The translations under genes and the position numbers were made by a program. The notes beneath the pieces were generated by a model, which searched no databases, was not told the DNA's origin, and worked only from the letters and a program-made list of their open reading frames with translations. This document shows, piece after piece, positions 24,930 to 33,289 of a stretch of DNA of 64,000 nucleotides (position 1 is its first letter; each line of letters begins with the position of its first letter). The stretch is from Niabella ginsenosidivorans (GTDB taxonomy: Bacteria > Bacteroidota > Bacteroidia > Chitinophagales > Chitinophagaceae), in NCBI RefSeq assembly GCF_001654455.1, contig NZ_CP015772.1:4402001-4466000 (forward strand). Reading direction: 5' to 3'.

Positions 24930-25793
24930 CTACCGGTTCAATAAATTTAATTTGTAAAACCGGGCGGCATTGCTGCCAAAAACGGCATTCCACTCTCTAT
25001 CCTCTAACTTTTCTGGCAGATCTTCCAAAACAGCTGCCAGTAAGTTATGCACCTGCATATACGTTGCAGCCTGTAAACACACCGGCCAGTCACTTCCATA
25101 CATCAGGCGCCTGCAGCCAAAGTGTTTTATCATGCACTGCACATAAGGCACAAAATCCTGTTGCTGCCAGTTGCTGTGATCGGCTTCCGTTACCATGCCC
25201 GATAGCTTACACCATACATTCGGGAATCTGCTGATCTTCCGCATCCAGAAGCGCCACGATGCTATTTCGTGCGTACGGATCTCCGGCTTTGCCATATGAT
25301 CGATCACCGCTCTGAGCAGCGGTACCTTTTGCAGCATCTCATAAATGTGCGGCAGGTGCCGGGGATAGACCAGGATGTCGAACGGAAAATCCAGAGCTGC
25401 CACTGTCCGAAGATTTTCCAGTACCCGGGGCCTTAAAATAAACCGGTCATCCGGCAGATCCTGCAACATAGGCCGTACACCTATAAATTTGGGATTTGCC
25501 CGGAAAGCATTCAACCTTTGTATAAACGTACCCGGATCGGTGTCAAAGTCAATCCACCCCACAACCCCTGCTATGTAGTCTGCTCCCCTGGCGAGATCCA
25601 GCAGCCACCGGGTTTCCGCTTCCGTTTCAGCTGCCTGTACCAATACGGTATAATCAACGCCCGCTTCTTCCAGGCGGGGCTTCAGATCGTCCGGCAGGTA
25701 TTCCTTATACAGCACGCCCGCCGCCGGGGTTAAGAACCCATAATCATTTGGCCGCTTTGTAGACCAGAAATGCTGATGTGCGTCTATTTTCAT
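24930..25793 (-). CDS. Amidohydrolase-family sugar lactonase (L-fuconolactonase/COG3618 type)
   Basis: This 287-residue TIM-barrel hydrolase shows the metal-binding DAHQHFW motif at residues 4-10, HMAKPEIRTH near 170, and the late YGSDWPVC motif containing the catalytic aspartate. The family includes L-fuconolactonase, L-rhamnonolactonase and other sugar-lactone hydrolases. Its ATG overlaps the stop of the Gfo/Idh/MocA gene by four bases. That suits a pathway in which the dehydrogenase makes a lactone that this enzyme opens to an aldonate for the dehydratase. The stereochemistry of the sugar is unknown. Confidence 0.88.
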   Translation of the reverse strand: MKIDAHQHFWSTKRPNDYGFLTPAAGVLYKEYLPDDLKPRLEEAGVDYTVLVQAAETEAETRWLLDLARGADYIAGVVGWIDFDTDPGTFIQRLNAFRANPKFIGVRPMLQDLPDDRFILRPRVLENLRTVAALDFPFDILVYPRHLPHIYEMLQKVPLLRAVIDHMAKPEIRTHEIASWRFWMRKISRFPNVWCKLSGMVTEADHSNWQQQDFVPYVQCMIKHFGCRRLMYGSDWPVCLQAATYMQVHNLLAAVLEDLPEKLEDREWNAVFGSNAARFYKLNLLNR

Positions 25794-26788
25794 ATAAAGG
25801 CCCTCCTTTTTGCCCGGGCATCTTCTTCTGCCCGGATAACCATTTCCAATACCTTAAGGGCGTCCCATAAAGTGGACAGAGGCGGCGTGCCCCCCAGTAT
25901 ACATTCATTAATGAAATACCGGATCTCGTGCTCATAGGTTTCCTCATACCGGCCATATGAACAGGATAATGTACCCAGCGCGCGATTAAGAACAACATCC
26001 TGCCAGGAAAGCTGCGTGCTTCCCCGGGTGCCCAGCACTTTTACTACAAAAGACCAGGGGTTTGTGGACTGATCTGTTACGGCAAAACTGGCAAACAGAT
26101 TGCTCATAGAACCGTCCGGCATCATCAGCGTAAGCATCATCTGGTCATCGCGATCAAGGTGCGGATATAAGAACCGGGTGGTATGGGCCGTCATGGATGC
26201 AGGCTCGCCAAATAAATACCGGTGCGTGTAGAGCAAATGGGTACCGATCTGGCGGACGATTCCCGGATAACGGGCACAGAGCTCTTCATTATGATGAATA
26301 TGATACATGAACCAGGAAACCGGGATCCGGCCAAAACAGCCTTCTTTAATGTTCTTCCTCAGCCGGTACATATCCGGAGAATAAATGTAATTATGCGCCG
26401 GCATGCACTGCAATCCTTTTGCCTCGGCTAAGGCAGCCATTTCTTTAATTTCATGCAATGCACCGGCTACCGGCTTTTCTACAAGTACATGTTTGCCGGC
26501 ATTCAGCGCAGCCATTGCATTTGTGTAATGGCTGTCAACAGGGGTCAGAACAAATACCGCCTTTATTGCTTCATCATTCAGTAATGCTCCAAGGCTTTCA
26601 AAGGCAGCAACGTTCCATTCACCGGATCTTCGTTTCATCAGACCGGGATCACTGTCGTATATACCGGCCAGCGCTGCATCAGGGCAAGCCATCAATCCCT
26701 GGTAATGCAATTCGGCAACTGCACCGCACCCGATGAAGCCGATCTTTATTTTTGATGCAGCTGATGCATTAGTTCTGTTTGTTTTCAT
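25790..26788 (-). CDS. Gfo/Idh/MocA-family NAD(P)-dependent sugar dehydrogenase
   Basis: The start at 26788 gives a 332-residue protein whose ATG overlaps the dehydratase stop (ATGA); the earlier ATG at 26818 would overlap more deeply. The N-terminal Rossmann motif is GFIGCGAVAELH, and the family EKPVA motif that carries the conserved lysine follows. The C-terminal half is the usual mixed alpha/beta domain. Members oxidise aldoses, inositols or sugar acids. With the lactonase and dehydratase on either side, oxidation of a free sugar to its lactone is the most economical role. Reduction or epimerisation of another sugar is an alternative. Confidence 0.9.
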   Translation of the reverse strand: MKTNRTNASAASKIKIGFIGCGAVAELHYQGLMACPDAALAGIYDSDPGLMKRRSGEWNVAAFESLGALLNDEAIKAVFVLTPVDSHYTNAMAALNAGKHVLVEKPVAGALHEIKEMAALAEAKGLQCMPAHNYIYSPDMYRLRKNIKEGCFGRIPVSWFMYHIHHNEELCARYPGIVRQIGTHLLYTHRYLFGEPASMTAHTTRFLYPHLDRDDQMMLTLMMPDGSMSNLFASFAVTDQSTNPWSFVVKVLGTRGSTQLSWQDVVLNRALGTLSCSYGRYEETYEHEIRYFINECILGGTPPLSTLWDALKVLEMVIRAEEDARAKRRAFI

Positions 26789-27879
26789 TTTACCTGATAA
26801 CGTTTTAACAGTTTCCAATCAAATTCAATCCCATGCCCCGGCAGCTCCTTGGGCCGCAAAATACCATCTGTGGTACGAACGGGATTGAGCTGAACCGGAT
26901 GAAACCAGGGCAGGTATTCTGCTATATAGGCATTGGGTATGGCGCAAAGCAGGCTTACATGCAGATCCACCATAAAGTGAGGGGCCATCTGCAAATTGTA
27001 TACATCTGCAAGATGTGCCACTTTTAACCATTCTGTAATTCCACCGCAACGCACCACATCTGCCTGAACCACCTGCATCGCCTGCTTTTTGAAATAATCA
27101 TTAAACTGGTATCCGGAATACAGATTTTCACCGGCTGCAATGGGGATACCGGTTATTCTTCCCAAAAGGGCGTGGGCATCAATATCTTCCGGTATAAACG
27201 GTTCCTCTATCCAGGCAAGGCCTATTTCCCGCAGGGCGTTGGCCCGCATAATGGCTTCATTGATCTGCCAGCCCATATTGGCGTCCACCATAATTTTAGC
27301 TCTGTTACCTACCAGCTTCCTTACTCCCCGCAAACGCGCCACATCTTCTTCAATATCCAGCATGCCTACTTTTACCTTTACGCCCACAAACCCGCTTTCC
27401 ATATGCTCTTTTGTTTCTTCCAGCAGTTCATCAAGGGAATAAGAAAGATTCACCCCGCTGCCGTAAGCCGGTATACCATTACGATGCTCCCCGATAAATT
27501 TATAAAGCGGCTGGCCTGCTGCTTTGGCCCTGGCGTCCCAAACACCAATATCAACCGCCGCCATAGCCAGTGTTGCAACACCACCGCGGCCGGCCCAATG
27601 CGTCCGCCACCATGCTTTTTTCCATAAATAATCATACTGTCGTAAAGGCTGGTCCTTATAAACAGGAATGATCTCTTCTTCAATCATCTGTTTTACTGTT
27701 AATGCATTGTGGCCTGTGGTATAGGTATACCCTATTCCTTCTATGCCTGTATCCGTTAGCATACGGGTCACAATAATCTCCAGTGACGGGATACGATGCG
27801 TCGTATCCGTTACATCATTCTTTGCAAATAACGGGGAGGGTACCGAATAATGTTCAGTTGTAAGCTGTTCAATGATCAT
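26785..27879 (-). CDS. Enolase-superfamily sugar-acid dehydratase (mandelate racemase/muconate lactonising type)
   Basis: This 364-residue enzyme has the capping domain and a barrel with the complete mandelate-racemase-type catalytic set: Lys168 and Lys170 in KVKVG, metal ligands Asp199 (VDANMGW), Glu225 (WIEEPF) and Glu251 (AAGENLY), then Asp274 (QADVVRCGG) and His301 (APHF). Such enzymes dehydrate aldonates or aldarates to 2-keto-3-deoxy acids. Placement beside a dehydrogenase, a lactonase and a semialdehyde dehydrogenase supports that role. Candidates include arabinonate, fuconate, xylonate or galactonate. It starts 22 bases after the upstream TIM-barrel gene. Confidence 0.92.
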   Translation of the reverse strand: MIIEQLTTEHYSVPSPLFAKNDVTDTTHRIPSLEIIVTRMLTDTGIEGIGYTYTTGHNALTVKQMIEEEIIPVYKDQPLRQYDYLWKKAWWRTHWAGRGGVATLAMAAVDIGVWDARAKAAGQPLYKFIGEHRNGIPAYGSGVNLSYSLDELLEETKEHMESGFVGVKVKVGMLDIEEDVARLRGVRKLVGNRAKIMVDANMGWQINEAIMRANALREIGLAWIEEPFIPEDIDAHALLGRITGIPIAAGENLYSGYQFNDYFKKQAMQVVQADVVRCGGITEWLKVAHLADVYNLQMAPHFMVDLHVSLLCAIPNAYIAEYLPWFHPVQLNPVRTTDGILRPKELPGHGIEFDWKLLKRYQVK

Positions 27880-27901
27880 TTTAATAGTATTTGAATAGTT
27901 G

Positions 27902-28843
27902 TTAGGAAAGGGTTGTGTGCACCGGAATTCCCAGGCCTGCAGCCCCGGGTCCGGAGGTGACGGCCTCCGGGTAATATTTTTCGATCATCTGCATGCCCAA
28001 TAAAGCGCGGTGCACTCTTTCTTTACATAGCGCGATATTGACGGCTTCCAGGTGTTTGCCGGAGGGATATACATCCGGATGGTTCCTCAGACCGAACTTA
28101 ATATAGACCGGCGACAAAACGCGGATAAACTCAGCAATTTCATACAGCCGGATAAATCCGCCAAAGTTATCAGGCACTTCCACATATAGATCAATAGGAA
28201 TATCTATCGCCGCCCGAATGGCCGCCAGCTTAGGTAACGTAAGCGCAGTGGGAACGTTATAGGTATCAGCACCAAGCTCCTGCATCAGCTTTACTGAAAC
28301 GGGGTTGGATGCCATCATCTGCACCGAGCATTTTATGACAAAATCCACGGGCAGCAATCCTGCCTGTTTCATTTCCCTGGTCAGTAGCAGCAACCCCTCA
28401 TCACCCACCAGGGCACTCCTCAGCCCGAGCCGGGCGCCCCGCTTCAGGTCTTCCATGGCATAAACCAGCTGGTCGGCCCCTTCATGACGGATTCCTGATG
28501 CCTTACCTGCCGGTGTGAATGGCTGCGCGCTGATATCCCAGGTTCCACGTGGTCCCACAAACAGGCTCAGCTCCATGCCACGGCCGGCGCACATGGCAAT
28601 CATCGACCTGATCTCATTGTCGGAAAGGAGCATGATCCCGCTTCCCTGTGAAACCCGGTGCACCAGCAAACCATTATGCTCCGTTTCTTCCAGTGTTGCT
28701 TCAAGTGCCTTTGGCCCTTCTATGCTTGGCAGCTCAATACGGTATTGCGCCCCGTCGGGGAACCGCTTTGCTGAATCGGGAAGGTTATACAGATCTCCTC
28801 CCGGGTAACCTAATTTTCTTAAAAATTCCCTGCTCTCTTTCAT
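27902..28843 (-). CDS. TIM-barrel protein of unknown function (U32-peptidase-like in appearance)
   Basis: This 313-residue cytoplasmic protein has repeating beta/alpha units suggestive of a TIM barrel, with conserved-looking segments GADQLVYAMEDLKRG near 145, ALVGDEGLLLL near 165, KCSVQMMASNPVS near 190 and LYVEVPDNFGGFIRLYE near 225. Proteins of this look are sometimes annotated as U32-family peptidases. No protease motif is evident to me. Its position directly before the sugar-acid dehydratase suggests a metabolic step such as retro-aldol cleavage or dehydration of a 2-keto-3-deoxy acid, which no other gene here supplies. Function is not established. Confidence 0.7.
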   Translation of the reverse strand: MKESREFLRKLGYPGGDLYNLPDSAKRFPDGAQYRIELPSIEGPKALEATLEETEHNGLLVHRVSQGSGIMLLSDNEIRSMIAMCAGRGMELSLFVGPRGTWDISAQPFTPAGKASGIRHEGADQLVYAMEDLKRGARLGLRSALVGDEGLLLLTREMKQAGLLPVDFVIKCSVQMMASNPVSVKLMQELGADTYNVPTALTLPKLAAIRAAIDIPIDLYVEVPDNFGGFIRLYEIAEFIRVLSPVYIKFGLRNHPDVYPSGKHLEAVNIALCKERVHRALLGMQMIEKYYPEAVTSGPGAAGLGIPVHTTLS

Positions 28844-28896
28844 TCGAAACTATTTATTTTTTCAATGGTTAAATCATCTCTTCATCATACCCGGTT

Positions 28897-31020
28897 TTAT
28901 AAGCCATAGCTGAACACTTTCATGAAGTAACTATTCAGTTCCTGATTGGCAGCACGGACATATTCGATCCTGACCCGGATATTCTTTTTATTCTTTGTGT
29001 ATCTCTCCGGTATTTCATACTCACTTTCGAACCAGCCGTCAAATGAGCGGCTGCCTTTTGCTGTCTGATCGGAATAGGTGAGTATATACCAGGGTTGCGG
29101 TATTTTAACACCATCCACATATACATTCGCCAGTTGAATCCCATTTCCCTTCCTGTTGATCTTATTACGTAACCGCACCCCCTGGTTCCGGGGATTGATG
29201 GCTGCATTGAAAGCAATGGCTTTATTAAAGGCCCTGCCATCGTCTTTGTTCTCAGAATAATTATCCGCACTTTCATAACTGTCAAAACAATCTGTAAGGG
29301 TTTCCCGGCGCGTTTGCCCTGTGATTGAAAACCGGTGCTGTTTTTCACTTACTGTGTTTCCGATATCTATACTATCCGTCTGGTGCATCGCAAATGAAGT
29401 GTTTGCCTTGTAATACCACACCATAAATTCTGTTTCAATAAGGGTATCTAATGTGCCCATTCTTGCACGCGGGCTGTTTTCTTTGTACTTAGAGAATGTA
29501 TTTTCAAACCGCATTTCGATGCTGTCGTAAAAAATATAAGGCTCATTCAGATGAATCCTGTATGCTCCTTTTACGCCGTTCTCCAATGCGCCCCATAACG
29601 GTTTCTGGTATTTGCCCCCGGCCCATCCCTGGTTAAAATCATCTTCCGTGCCATCGCCATGGATCTGCGGTGTATTACTGCCATCGATATATGTAAATTC
29701 ATCGCCATCTTCCCAATAGTTACCGGAAAACATTTCCAGGGCCACTACGTGCCCGTGTCCTGTTTCTTTAAAGGCAGTTTCAAAAGGTTTTGAATACACT
29801 TTTGGCGCTCCTACAACCTTTGCTCCGCCGGAACAGGAATCGGTGGTAAGCTTTGCCATAAAGTACCCCGTCTTATTTTCAGGGTAATTCATAACGGATG
29901 CCGGCTTTACGCTAATGGCATAAGCTAATTCATCGATCGGAGCAGCAGATTTATTAACAATTTCAATTTTCGCCTTTTCAAAATACGGCATGGGGAAATA
30001 GCAGTAAAACGAATGCGCCTGTGCATCAAATCCGAAAAGCAGCGATCTCAGTGCTTTACTGCTGAATTGATCTTTCCATCCCCCGCCTCCAAAAAAGTAG
30101 CTGACCGGCACATCTACTGCCGGCTGCGCCAGGTTGTCCCAGCTCATCCGTATACAGGTATGATAAAATGTTTCTTCAGTGAATGGTTCCAGTTTCAGAT
30201 GAATAGCCGCAATGGATGCCTTTCCTTTTTTGTCAAAAATAACAGCACTGCTTCCCGGCGCTATCTGCACCTTTCCTTCCGATACCTGATCACCTGCTGA
30301 AGGCTGTGGATTGTTCCCCTGGTGCAGCCATTGCTCCCTGACCCTGCTTTTATAAACATCCGGCCGGGAAGCCGACCAGGTCACCGCAGGGGTGCCGGCA
30401 GGATAGGTAAGGTAGTCATACTGGTACCAATTGCAGCTCTGGTCAATATTCTCTTTTACCAGCCTTTTCAAAGCAGTATCTGAAAGGGCCACCTTCAGCC
30501 GCTTCTGAAAAGTAAAGGGATAATACAGAATGGCAAACTGCTTTGCGCTTTTAAAGGCAAAAGGCGTGTCTACCGGGGCATCATCGCCATTAAAGAAATC
30601 ATTGACCGAAGCATTGATCCTGGGCTCCTGCTCTTCATCAAAGTAATACTTTATCCGTATGCTATTGCTTAAAGTTCCGACCCCTTTACTTCCCCAGATA
30701 TTCATCTGCTGACGATACAAACATCCCGGTCCGTATGCATCAAAGATCACTACGTCCCCGTTTTCATCCACATATTTTTTGAATGTATTCATCAATAGCC
30801 CAAAACCATTTCCGCCGGTAGCATCGTAGGAGATCAGCCGGTTCTTTTTAGTGCCGTTGGGGTACAGGAGCGGTAATCTTTCTATCTTATACATTTGCTC
30901 AAACCCGGTTAAGATACCCGTTCCCCGTTCCTGAGCCAATAGCGGTGCGCTTGCAACAAAAAGGGCCGGGATAAGTACACCTATTCTTTTTGCTGCCTGA
31001 TTGAATAACTTATAGATCAT
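28897..31020 (-). CDS. Exported DUF2961 / glycoside hydrolase family 172 enzyme (copy 1)
   Basis: This 707-residue protein has a signal peptide ending near APLLAQ. It carries the DUF2961 hallmarks SYDATGGNGFGLL (near 63-75), YGPGCLYRQQMNIW (near 97) and SYFFGGGGWKDQF (near 310), plus an EDDFNQGW segment near 455. GH172 members studied include difructose-dianhydride I synthase/hydrolase and exo-acting D-arabinofuranosidases. These act on D-fructofuranosyl or D-arabinofuranosyl linkages, which have the same ring stereochemistry. It is paralogous along its whole length to the protein at 33290-35395, with GH92 between them. It is exported and probably trims oligosaccharides in the periplasm. Confidence 0.9.
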   Translation of the reverse strand: MIYKLFNQAAKRIGVLIPALFVASAPLLAQERGTGILTGFEQMYKIERLPLLYPNGTKKNRLISYDATGGNGFGLLMNTFKKYVDENGDVVIFDAYGPGCLYRQQMNIWGSKGVGTLSNSIRIKYYFDEEQEPRINASVNDFFNGDDAPVDTPFAFKSAKQFAILYYPFTFQKRLKVALSDTALKRLVKENIDQSCNWYQYDYLTYPAGTPAVTWSASRPDVYKSRVREQWLHQGNNPQPSAGDQVSEGKVQIAPGSSAVIFDKKGKASIAAIHLKLEPFTEETFYHTCIRMSWDNLAQPAVDVPVSYFFGGGGWKDQFSSKALRSLLFGFDAQAHSFYCYFPMPYFEKAKIEIVNKSAAPIDELAYAISVKPASVMNYPENKTGYFMAKLTTDSCSGGAKVVGAPKVYSKPFETAFKETGHGHVVALEMFSGNYWEDGDEFTYIDGSNTPQIHGDGTEDDFNQGWAGGKYQKPLWGALENGVKGAYRIHLNEPYIFYDSIEMRFENTFSKYKENSPRARMGTLDTLIETEFMVWYYKANTSFAMHQTDSIDIGNTVSEKQHRFSITGQTRRETLTDCFDSYESADNYSENKDDGRAFNKAIAFNAAINPRNQGVRLRNKINRKGNGIQLANVYVDGVKIPQPWYILTYSDQTAKGSRSFDGWFESEYEIPERYTKNKKNIRVRIEYVRAANQELNSYFMKVFSYGL

Positions 31021-31029
31021 CTCTTTTTT

Positions 31030-33285
31030 TTAATATACTGATTTAGGCCTGTTTTCTTTTAAAGAACCAAAGTTTTTATTGGGTTTGCTGCCCATTACAA
31101 ATTCAAGGTTGCCGCCCCTGACAATATCCTGGTGCAGGATATACGTTTTGTGATAGGGTTTGCCATTCAGTTTTACTTTTTGAATGTATTTATTTGCCGG
31201 CTGGTTATTCACCGCCGTTATGATGAACTTTTTTCCTTTTGACAGGTGAACCACCACTTTGTCAAATAAGGGGCTTCCTATAACATACGCTCCGTTGGCA
31301 GGGAATACCGGGTAAAAACCGAGCGATGAAAAAATATACCAGGCAGACATCTGACCGCAATCTTCATTTCCGCTGATACCATCTGTAGCATCCTTGTATA
31401 ATGCTGTAAGGATGTACCTAGCCTTTTCTGCTGTTTTCCATTGCTGCCCCACATAAGGATATAAATAGATATTATGATGCCCCGGCTCATTGCCGTGCGC
31501 ATACATACCTACCAACCCGGCAATATCCGGTGGCGCGTCAGGATCAGGAGGTAACGGCGTATTGAAAAAAGAATCCAGGCGTGCCGAAAATTGCTGATCG
31601 CCACCCAGCAGGCCGATGACGCCTTCCACATCCTGCGGGGCCAGCCACGTGTATTCCCATACATTGCCTTCGCAATAATCATTGATCCAGGGCCTGGAAG
31701 ATTTCCAGGGATCCAGCCGTGGATTCCATGCACCTGTTGAATCTTTCCCCCTGAAGAAATTGGTTTTGGGATCAAAAAGAATGCGATAATACTTCGAGCG
31801 TTGTGTGAACAGATCATCATCAGCATTCTGCCCCAGTTGCTTTGCCATCAATGCAATACTTCCATCACTGATCCCATATTCCATTGTTCTTGCTACCGAT
31901 TCCCTTGTTACTTCATAGGGAACATAGTGCAGGCTTTTCAGATACCCCAGGCCCCTGTATTGATCCTGGCTGAGTATAGAATGCTTTACTGCTTCATATG
32001 CCAGCCGGGTATCAAAACCGCGGAACCCTTTCAGCCAGGCTTCTGCCACCACCTGGGTAGCGCTGACGCCCGGCATAAGGTTTGTTTCACAACCTGCCAG
32101 ATGCCAGATCGGCAGCTTACCCTGCTGCTGATAAACGGCGAGCATGGAATTGATAATATCATCCACTTTTTCCTGCTGAATGATCGTGTACAAAGGGTGC
32201 AACGCGCGGTAAGTGTCCCATAAGGAAAAGATGGTGTAATTTTTAAACGGAGCCTTGCGGTATACCTTCTTATCCGTTCCCCGGTAATCGTTATTGGCAT
32301 CGTTAAACAATGCCGGATCTATCATTGTATGGTATAATGCCGTATAAAAGATCTTTTTGTATGCCGTATCCGGCGTTTCGATCCCGATCTTTGATAATTC
32401 CTTATTCCATTTATCATCGGCCTGCCGTACAATAGCATTAAAATTCCAGTGTGGTATCTCAGTCCTGATATTTGCCAGCGCATTTTCTTCATTGACCGGC
32501 GAAATACCCACTTTTAGTTTTACCACGCCCGGGTTATGCTGAAACGTCAGCACGCCCTTAAGGTTTTTGTCCCTTGCCGATGATCCGTTCAGCAAGGTAT
32601 CATTCCTATAAAGATTAAAGGAGCTAACGGGCCGGGACAGTATAACGGCAAAGAATAACTGCTGATTCTTTGCCCACCCACTGGAGAACCGATAGCCTAC
32701 AATGGTTGTATCATTCAGCAACTGCAGCCGGGCATCCGTTGACCGGTCGCCGGTACCTTCCTTCAGATCAATAATGATATGCGCCTCTTTATGATCATCG
32801 GGATAATGATATTGATGAAAGCCCACCCGCTCTGTTGCCGTTAATTCTACCCGGATCTTATAATCATCCAGCACCACGTTATAATAGCCGGGGCGTACCT
32901 GTTCTGTGGAATGGGAAAACAGGGAACTGTAGCCTGTACGGTGGTGTTCCTGCGTGCCTTTATCAGTTTTTATTTCGCCTGTGAAGGGCATTATCAGCAC
33001 ATCCCCCAAATCACAACCACCCGTTCCGCTCAGGTGTGTTTGCGGAAAGCCGATTATGATACTGTCTGAATAATGATACCCCGAGCACCAGTCCCAGCCT
33101 TTGAATATATTGGAGGGGCCTACCTGAACGGCGCCAAAAGGAACGCTTGCGCCTACAAAAACGTGCCCATGCCCGCCGGCCCCGATCAAGGGATTGACAT
33201 ACCGGGTAAGCTGCTGTGCAGCAGCATCAGCCATTTGAATAAGTAATGCAGGAATTATCAATAACAGGAAAAGATAGCGCTTCAT
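31030..33285 (-). CDS. Exported GH92 alpha-mannosidase
   Basis: GH92 enzymes are calcium-dependent exo-acting alpha-mannosidases. The 751-residue protein from ATG 33285 has a clean signal peptide (MKRYLFLLLIIPALL); an ATG at 33306 would run into the upstream gene. Family motifs include YVNPLIGAGGHGHVF just after the signal, SLWDTYRALHPL near 360, HGNEPGHHNIYLY near 600 and GNEDCGQMSAWYIFSSLGFYPV near 660. It is sandwiched between two GH172 paralogues with gaps of 9 and 4 bases, so all three are co-expressed. Mannose removal alongside furanosidase action is implied. Confidence 0.95.
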   Translation of the reverse strand: MKRYLFLLLIIPALLIQMADAAAQQLTRYVNPLIGAGGHGHVFVGASVPFGAVQVGPSNIFKGWDWCSGYHYSDSIIIGFPQTHLSGTGGCDLGDVLIMPFTGEIKTDKGTQEHHRTGYSSLFSHSTEQVRPGYYNVVLDDYKIRVELTATERVGFHQYHYPDDHKEAHIIIDLKEGTGDRSTDARLQLLNDTTIVGYRFSSGWAKNQQLFFAVILSRPVSSFNLYRNDTLLNGSSARDKNLKGVLTFQHNPGVVKLKVGISPVNEENALANIRTEIPHWNFNAIVRQADDKWNKELSKIGIETPDTAYKKIFYTALYHTMIDPALFNDANNDYRGTDKKVYRKAPFKNYTIFSLWDTYRALHPLYTIIQQEKVDDIINSMLAVYQQQGKLPIWHLAGCETNLMPGVSATQVVAEAWLKGFRGFDTRLAYEAVKHSILSQDQYRGLGYLKSLHYVPYEVTRESVARTMEYGISDGSIALMAKQLGQNADDDLFTQRSKYYRILFDPKTNFFRGKDSTGAWNPRLDPWKSSRPWINDYCEGNVWEYTWLAPQDVEGVIGLLGGDQQFSARLDSFFNTPLPPDPDAPPDIAGLVGMYAHGNEPGHHNIYLYPYVGQQWKTAEKARYILTALYKDATDGISGNEDCGQMSAWYIFSSLGFYPVFPANGAYVIGSPLFDKVVVHLSKGKKFIITAVNNQPANKYIQKVKLNGKPYHKTYILHQDIVRGGNLEFVMGSKPNKNFGSLKENRPKSVY

Positions 33286-33289
33286 TTTA

